DNA of 10,696 bases from an uncultured Moraxella sp. (GTDB taxonomy: Bacteria > Pseudomonadota > Gammaproteobacteria > Pseudomonadales > Moraxellaceae), in contig CALAPG010000314.1 of the NCBI GenBank assembly GCA_937889485.1, positions 1 to 10,696 on the forward strand, read 5' to 3'. Each line of letters opens with the position of its first letter. Position 1 is the stretch's first letter. A program made the translations under genes and the position numbers. Positions 6,351-10,696 of the stretch are shown one piece after another. Below the pieces are notes generated by a model, which was not told where the DNA came from, made no database searches, and saw only the letters and a program-made list of their open reading frames with translations.

Positions 6351-6380
6351 GCTAAATTTTAAAGTGCTAGATTCTAAAGT
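6351..6380. repeat. 15-bp tandem duplication at the predicted start of the nitrate reductase operon
   Basis: GCTAAATTTTAAAGT (6351-6365) is followed directly by GCTAGATTCTAAAGT (6366-6380), identical at 13 of 15 positions. A partial third copy (TCTAAAGG, 6343-6350) precedes it. It begins at or just after the predicted transcription start, so it would form the first part of the leader. The role is unknown. Confidence 0.6.
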
Positions 6381-6418
6381 ATTAAATATCGGGTCGGATA
6401 AGCAAGGTCAGCCAAACA

Positions 6419-7744
6419 ATGCAACACACACACATTCTTATCATAGGGGCAGGGATGGCAGGGACACGCTTTGCTATGCAGTATGCCAAAAGCAGACTGA
6501 GTGCCCACAGCGGACTGGGGATTGATAGCCAAGGCGAGCAAAGTCGAGATGAGTTTGCCATCACGCTTATCAACAGCGAGCCATATGCAGGCTATAACCG
6601 TATTATGCTATCGCCTGTATTGGCAGGGGAAAAACGCTTCGCTGAGATTTATCTATTTTCTCAAGAGGAGTACGCCAACCATAACATCACTGTAAAGACA
6701 GGTTGCACTGTTAGCGATATCAATCTTGCTGCTCATCAGGTCATCACCGACAGCGGCGAAACCATCGGCTATGACAAATTGGTGTTTGCCACAGGTTCAA
6801 CGCCATTTATTTTGCCATTGCCCAACCATACCGCAAAAGGCGTCATGGGTTTTCGTACCAAAGCCGATGTGGACGCTATGCTAGATATCGCAACAACCAA
6901 TCATAATGGCAAAAAATCTCCAAAATGCCTGGTTATCGGGGGTGGGTTACTCGGTCTTGAGGCTGCCAATGCTTTGGTACAACAGGGAGCGAAAGTCACT
7001 GTGGTGCATGGGGCAGGCTATTTACTCAATCGCCAACTGGATAAAACCGCTGCCGATTTACTGCAAACTTACTTTGAAAACAAAGGTATTGAGTTTGTGC
7101 TCAACGCCAACTCTCAAACGATTTGCGTGGACAAGGATAACCAGGTCACTGGACTGACTTACACGGATAATGTCGACACATCCATCCCTGCCAAAACCAT
7201 TGACAGCGATTGCATTATCATGACCGTCGGCGTGCGACCCAATATTGCCCTTGCGCAACAGGTCGGTATCACTTGCGAGCGGGGGATTTTGGTTGATAAC
7301 CAAATGCGAACCCATACCCCAGATGTGTATGCGATTGGCGAGTGTGTACAGTTTGACAACCAGCTATTTGGGCTCGTCGCACCTGTGTATGAGCAAGCCA
7401 ATATTCTGCTACATACCTTAAACGAGCAGCCAGGCAGCACCTCGCCCGTGTTTAGCATACAACCAACGGCAACCAAACTAAAGGTCTCGGGCGTGGCGCT
7501 ATTTTCGGCAGGTGATATCGATGTGAGTCACGACTGCGAGCAGTTGATTTATCAAGACCCTAGCCATAGCATCTATCAAAAAATCACCGTAAAAGACAAC
7601 CGTATTTTATCTGCAGTGCTATATGGTGATGTACAAGAGGGCGGTTGGTTTTTTGAACTGATTCAAAATCAACAAGATATTTCAGCCATCAAAGATAAAT
7701 TACTGTTTGGCAAAGCGTTTTGTGAAGAGTTGCTGGCGGGCTGA
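6419..7744 (+). CDS. FAD/NAD(P)-dependent oxidoreductase, electron-transfer partner of assimilatory nitrate reductase (NasC/NasB-like)
   Basis: A 441-residue cytoplasmic flavoprotein predicted to take electrons from NAD(P)H and pass them to the nitrate reductase encoded next. It has an FAD-binding GAGMAG (10-15), ATGS (124-127), a NAD(P)-binding GGGLLG (164-169) and an IGEC motif (306-309) before the second FAD contact. It resembles the first 400 or so residues of NirB in this window throughout (for example ERGILVDN and YGLVAP-like segments), so the two are paralogous modules. Unlike NirB it ends without a BFD-like iron-sulfur domain. A somewhat long insert (about 24-44) follows the first helix. 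The ATG at 6419 must be right because the FAD motif starts 9 codons later; the ribosome site is weak (AAGG at 6404-6407, 11 bases ahead). The same role is called nasC in Klebsiella and nasB in Bacillus, so I give no symbol. A 39-base gap to the reductase indicates an operon. Confidence 0.9.
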   Translation: MQHTHILIIGAGMAGTRFAMQYAKSRLSAHSGLGIDSQGEQSRDEFAITLINSEPYAGYNRIMLSPVLAGEKRFAEIYLFSQEEYANHNITVKTGCTVSDINLAAHQVITDSGETIGYDKLVFATGSTPFILPLPNHTAKGVMGFRTKADVDAMLDIATTNHNGKKSPKCLVIGGGLLGLEAANALVQQGAKVTVVHGAGYLLNRQLDKTAADLLQTYFENKGIEFVLNANSQTICVDKDNQVTGLTYTDNVDTSIPAKTIDSDCIIMTVGVRPNIALAQQVGITCERGILVDNQMRTHTPDVYAIGECVQFDNQLFGLVAPVYEQANILLHTLNEQPGSTSPVFSIQPTATKLKVSGVALFSAGDIDVSHDCEQLIYQDPSHSIYQKITVKDNRILSAVLYGDVQEGGWFFELIQNQQDISAIKDKLLFGKAFCEELLAG

Positions 7745-7783
7745 TCTGACTGGTAGAAATTAAAAATAGTAAAAGGTTAACGT

Positions 7784-10555
7784 GTGACAACAACTATACA
7801 ACATTTAGCACCACAAAAATCTCCGCTGATTCAAGTTAAAACCACCTGTGCCTATTGTGGTGTTGGCTGTGGCGTGTTGGCGACGATTGATGAGAATACC
7901 CAACACGTCAGCATTGACGGTGATCCAACCCATCCTGCCAACTTTGGCAAATTATGCTCCAAAGGCAAAGCATTGGGCGATACACTCGATCATGACCGCC
8001 GTTTGGCACATCCGATGATTCATGGCGAGGCAGTCGATTGGGATACCGCCACCGATTTTGTTGCCAAATCATTGCAACAGACCATTGATGAATATGGCGC
8101 CGACAGCGTTATGCTATATGTATCGGGACAACTGCTCACCGAAGATTATTACGTGGCAAACAAATTTACTAAAGGTTTTTTGGGTACCAATAATTTGGAC
8201 TCCAATTCTCGACTGTGTATGTCATCAGCGGTGGCTGGCTACAAGCGAGCATTTGGCTCGGACACTGTGCCTTGTAATTATGAAGACATCGAAAACAGCG
8301 ACCTATTTATCATTATCGGTTCGAATATGGCGTGGTGTCATCCGATTTTATTTGGTCGGTTAAAATCCAGCAAACAAGCCAATCCCAACAAAAAAATCGT
8401 GGTGATTGACCCACGAGCCACTGACAGCACCGCGATTGCTGACTTGCATTTGCCGATTCGCTCTGGCACAGATACCCATTTATTTGTCGGACTACTCAAT
8501 TACTTGCACCAAAACGGCTATGCCAATCACGATTATCTCAGGCATTGTGACAATCTTGCTGATGCGCTTGCAGCCAGTGACAGTTGGACGATTAAAAAAG
8601 TTGCCAAAATCTGCGGTGTCAACGAAAGTAATTTAACCAAGTTTTACCAATTGTTTGCCACTACCAAGAAAACCGTGAGTTTTTACTCCATGGGCGTCAA
8701 TCAAGCCAGTAATGGCACTGATAAGGTCAATAGCATTATCAATTGCCACCTTTATACAGGCAAACTGGGTTATGAAGGGGCAGGGGCGTTCTCAATTACA
8801 GGACAGCCCAATGCCATGGGTGGGCGAGAGGTCGGGGCGTTAGCCAATCTGCTAGCCAGTCATTTTGAGCTCAAAAACAGCGACCATCGTCAAACAGTAG
8901 CTAACTTTTGGCAAGCACCGACTAGTATTAGTGGTAAAGATGGTGTCAAGGCAACCCAATGTGCCGATGCTATTTTGGAGGGGCAAATTAAAGCGATTTG
9001 GATTATGGCGACCAATCCTGTGGTCAGTCTGCCAGAAGCAGACAAATTTGCCATGGCGTTACAGCAATGCCCACTGGTCATCGTGTCTGACTGCTCAAAA
9101 GACAGCGACACGCTCGACTTTGCTCATGTGGCTTTGCCCGCGCAAGGCTGGAGTGAAAAATCAGGCACGGTCACCAACAGCGAACGCCGCATCTCTCGTC
9201 AGCGTCGCTTAGTCACCCCATTTGCTGACGCCAAGCCCGACTGGTGGATAGTCAGCCAAGTGGCACAGAAAATGGGTTTTGTGGGTTTTGATTACACCCA
9301 CGACTACCAAGTGTTTGCCGAACACGCTCGGCTTAGTGGCGAGAAGAATGGCGGTGAAAAAAATACAGATAGCCGAAGTTTTAATATCAGCCATTTAGCC
9401 AATATTAGCCAAAACGAGTATGATAATTTGGCACCGTTTCAGTGGGGTCAACCGCATTATTTTGGACTACAAAAACAAGACGCACACACCACTATCGGCA
9501 CCACTTATACCGATACCCAAAAACTGCATTTTGTCACCGTTACTCCTGCAGTACCCAAGTCATTGCCTGATGAGCAATATCCACTGGTGCTTAACACAGG
9601 TCGCTCGCGTGACCAATGGCATACCATGACCCGCACAGGGATTGCCCCACAGCTCAATCAGCATTTACCGCACCCACTGGTTGCGATTCATCCAAGTGAC
9701 GCCAAGCCTTTGAGTCTACAAAATAACGATTTTGTGCAAATTAACAGTCCCAATGGTACTATCTTAGTGCGGGCGGATGTGACTGAAAAACAACGCCAAG
9801 GCGACGTGTTTATACCTATGCACTGGAATCAGCACTTTGCCGCCAATGCGCGTGTCGGTAAGCTTATCAGCAATCATCATGACCCCTTTTCACAGCAACC
9901 GCAGCTCAAGCACCAACCTGTTAGGCTGCAAAAGCTAACCATGCAAGCATTTGGATGGTTATTGATTGATAAACATTGTGATGAAAACCTGCTAACTTGG
10001 CTCGAATCGCCAGATATGACTTATTGGGTGCGTAATCGCCAGTCAAACAGTAGCCAGTATTTTTTTGCCATTGATAATCAGTCTGCGGCCATGACAACTT
10101 GGTTTGATAAGCAATATTGGCAACAGCAGTTAAGTGTATGGCTCAATCAACCAGCGCAAGCCTACAACTTTGATATTATCCATTATCAGCATGTTGATAC
10201 CGATAACACCAGCCAAGATTTACGACTTGCGATATTGCAAAATGGGCAAGTCCATGCGCTAGTATTTTTGAGCACCCACGAGCATAAACTACCCACCCAT
10301 AACTGGCTGGATAGCCAATTTGGCAGAAGTCTTGATAACCATACGCGTAAATGGCTACTAATGGGCAAACCTGCCACGGGTTTTATTGATACAGGGCGGA
10401 TTGTTTGCTCTTGTATGTCGGTGGGTGAAAATACCATTGTTGAGACGATAAAAAAATATCACTGTAAAACCGTCGTTGAGGTTGGCAAACATTGCAAAGC
10501 AGGCACCAATTGTGGCTCCTGTCTAGGAGAGATTAGCAAAATTTTGGCGGGGTGA
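7784..10555 (+). CDS. nasA: Assimilatory nitrate reductase catalytic subunit (Mo-bis-MGD, with C-terminal BFD-like [2Fe-2S] domain)
   Basis: A cytoplasmic enzyme of 923 residues that reduces nitrate to nitrite. An N-terminal 4Fe-4S motif has Cys22, Cys25, Cys29 and Cys58. Cys145 in SNSRLCMSSA is the expected molybdenum ligand of the NasA/NapA group. The molybdopterin oxidoreductase domain runs to about 590, and the dinucleotide-binding domain starts near 600 with NTGRSRDQWHT (604-614). After a less conserved linker, a BFD-like domain (about 870-923) carries Cys875, Cys877, Cys910 and Cys913, matching the CxC...CxxC pattern in NirB. This is the long NasA form; there is no Tat signal, as expected for a cytoplasmic enzyme. 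The start is GTG at 7784, with AAAAGG 7 bases ahead; no in-frame ATG precedes the iron-sulfur motif. The symbol follows Klebsiella usage; Bacillus calls this subunit nasC. Electrons probably come from the flavoprotein encoded just upstream. Confidence 0.96.
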   Translation: MTTTIQHLAPQKSPLIQVKTTCAYCGVGCGVLATIDENTQHVSIDGDPTHPANFGKLCSKGKALGDTLDHDRRLAHPMIHGEAVDWDTATDFVAKSLQQTIDEYGADSVMLYVSGQLLTEDYYVANKFTKGFLGTNNLDSNSRLCMSSAVAGYKRAFGSDTVPCNYEDIENSDLFIIIGSNMAWCHPILFGRLKSSKQANPNKKIVVIDPRATDSTAIADLHLPIRSGTDTHLFVGLLNYLHQNGYANHDYLRHCDNLADALAASDSWTIKKVAKICGVNESNLTKFYQLFATTKKTVSFYSMGVNQASNGTDKVNSIINCHLYTGKLGYEGAGAFSITGQPNAMGGREVGALANLLASHFELKNSDHRQTVANFWQAPTSISGKDGVKATQCADAILEGQIKAIWIMATNPVVSLPEADKFAMALQQCPLVIVSDCSKDSDTLDFAHVALPAQGWSEKSGTVTNSERRISRQRRLVTPFADAKPDWWIVSQVAQKMGFVGFDYTHDYQVFAEHARLSGEKNGGEKNTDSRSFNISHLANISQNEYDNLAPFQWGQPHYFGLQKQDAHTTIGTTYTDTQKLHFVTVTPAVPKSLPDEQYPLVLNTGRSRDQWHTMTRTGIAPQLNQHLPHPLVAIHPSDAKPLSLQNNDFVQINSPNGTILVRADVTEKQRQGDVFIPMHWNQHFAANARVGKLISNHHDPFSQQPQLKHQPVRLQKLTMQAFGWLLIDKHCDENLLTWLESPDMTYWVRNRQSNSSQYFFAIDNQSAAMTTWFDKQYWQQQLSVWLNQPAQAYNFDIIHYQHVDTDNTSQDLRLAILQNGQVHALVFLSTHEHKLPTHNWLDSQFGRSLDNHTRKWLLMGKPATGFIDTGRIVCSCMSVGENTIVETIKKYHCKTVVEVGKHCKAGTNCGSCLGEISKILAG

Positions 10556-10589
10556 CATTGTTATAACTTGTTGAAAGGATGATTGGGTG

Positions 10590-10623
10590 AACTTTAAGCC
10601 ACTTTATCATTTCGCTTAAAGTT
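10590..10623. other. Perfect 10-bp inverted repeat downstream of nasA
   Basis: AACTTTAAGC (10590-10599) and GCTTAAAGTT (10614-10623) are exact reverse complements around a 14-base loop, starting 35 bases after the nasA stop. No T-run follows on either strand, so it is not a classical intrinsic terminator. It could be a factor-dependent terminator, an mRNA 3'-end stabiliser or a leader element of the next gene. The remaining 73 bases to the window end are AT-rich and show no recognisable gene. Confidence 0.5.
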
Positions 10624-10696
10624 GCCTGATTCTACTGGGTGACTTATTGATAATGAGCTTTAGAGAGTTAAAAAAAAGCAAAAGAATTAAAAATAT

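Larger units (their letters stand above)
5930..6418. other. Divergent regulatory region between transporter and oxidoreductase genes
   Basis: This is a 489-base AT-rich stretch with no convincing gene. It holds, from left to right, the transporter sigma-54 element (5978-5994), an NtrC-like site (6108-6124), two sets of phased A-tracts (6163-6191 and 6274-6319), the oxidoreductase sigma-54-like element (6323-6339) and a 15-bp tandem duplication (6351-6380). The arrangement suits one shared enhancer serving two divergent RpoN promoters. Confidence 0.7.

Noticed and set aside
10586..10618. Possible 10-residue peptide from a GTG after AAAGGA downstream of nasA
   Set aside because: It is too short to support, spans the inverted repeat and shows no similarity to a known leader peptide.

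Overview
This window holds a nitrate assimilation locus from a gammaproteobacterium. Gene content, protein style and moderately AT-rich DNA (roughly 43-45% GC by eye) suggest the Moraxellaceae, close to Moraxella or Psychrobacter. The family is an inference from general resemblance and the genus is not settled.

Five protein genes fill the window in two divergent arms. On the minus strand, from the centre leftward, are a NarK/NrtP-type nitrate transporter (4457-5929), a fused PP2C phosphatase-serine/threonine kinase with a C-terminal membrane anchor (2344-4323), and the start of the NADH-dependent nitrite reductase gene nirB (1-2155, cut by the window edge after 718 codons). On the plus strand are a FAD/NAD(P)-dependent oxidoreductase (6419-7744) and, 39 bases later, the molybdenum nitrate reductase catalytic subunit (7784-10555). 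Together they import nitrate, reduce it to nitrite in the cytoplasm and reduce nitrite to ammonium. The kinase/phosphatase is the only member without an obvious metabolic role.

The regulation is unusually legible. Three near-identical sigma-54 (-24/-12) elements with a shared TGGCATAAA core sit upstream of the transporter, nirB and the oxidoreductase/reductase pair. The first two have the exact GG-N10-GC spacing; the third has GA in place of GC. An NtrC-like enhancer half-palindrome lies in the central 489-base divergent region, which also carries phased A-tracts suggestive of bent DNA. This points to nitrogen-limitation control by NtrC and RpoN. A hairpin with a T-run lies between transporter and kinase, and a second hairpin terminator overlaps the kinase stop codon. 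nirB is therefore probably its own transcription unit, with a leader carrying a perfect 9-bp inverted repeat. After the reductase gene the window ends with a 10-bp inverted repeat and no further recognisable gene.

No RNA genes, insertion sequences, CRISPR arrays or phage genes were seen. The most notable points are the kinase/phosphatase embedded in the operon, with a glycine-free nucleotide loop, an HQD catalytic loop and an in-frame 12-bp minisatellite, and the repeated sigma-54 signature.
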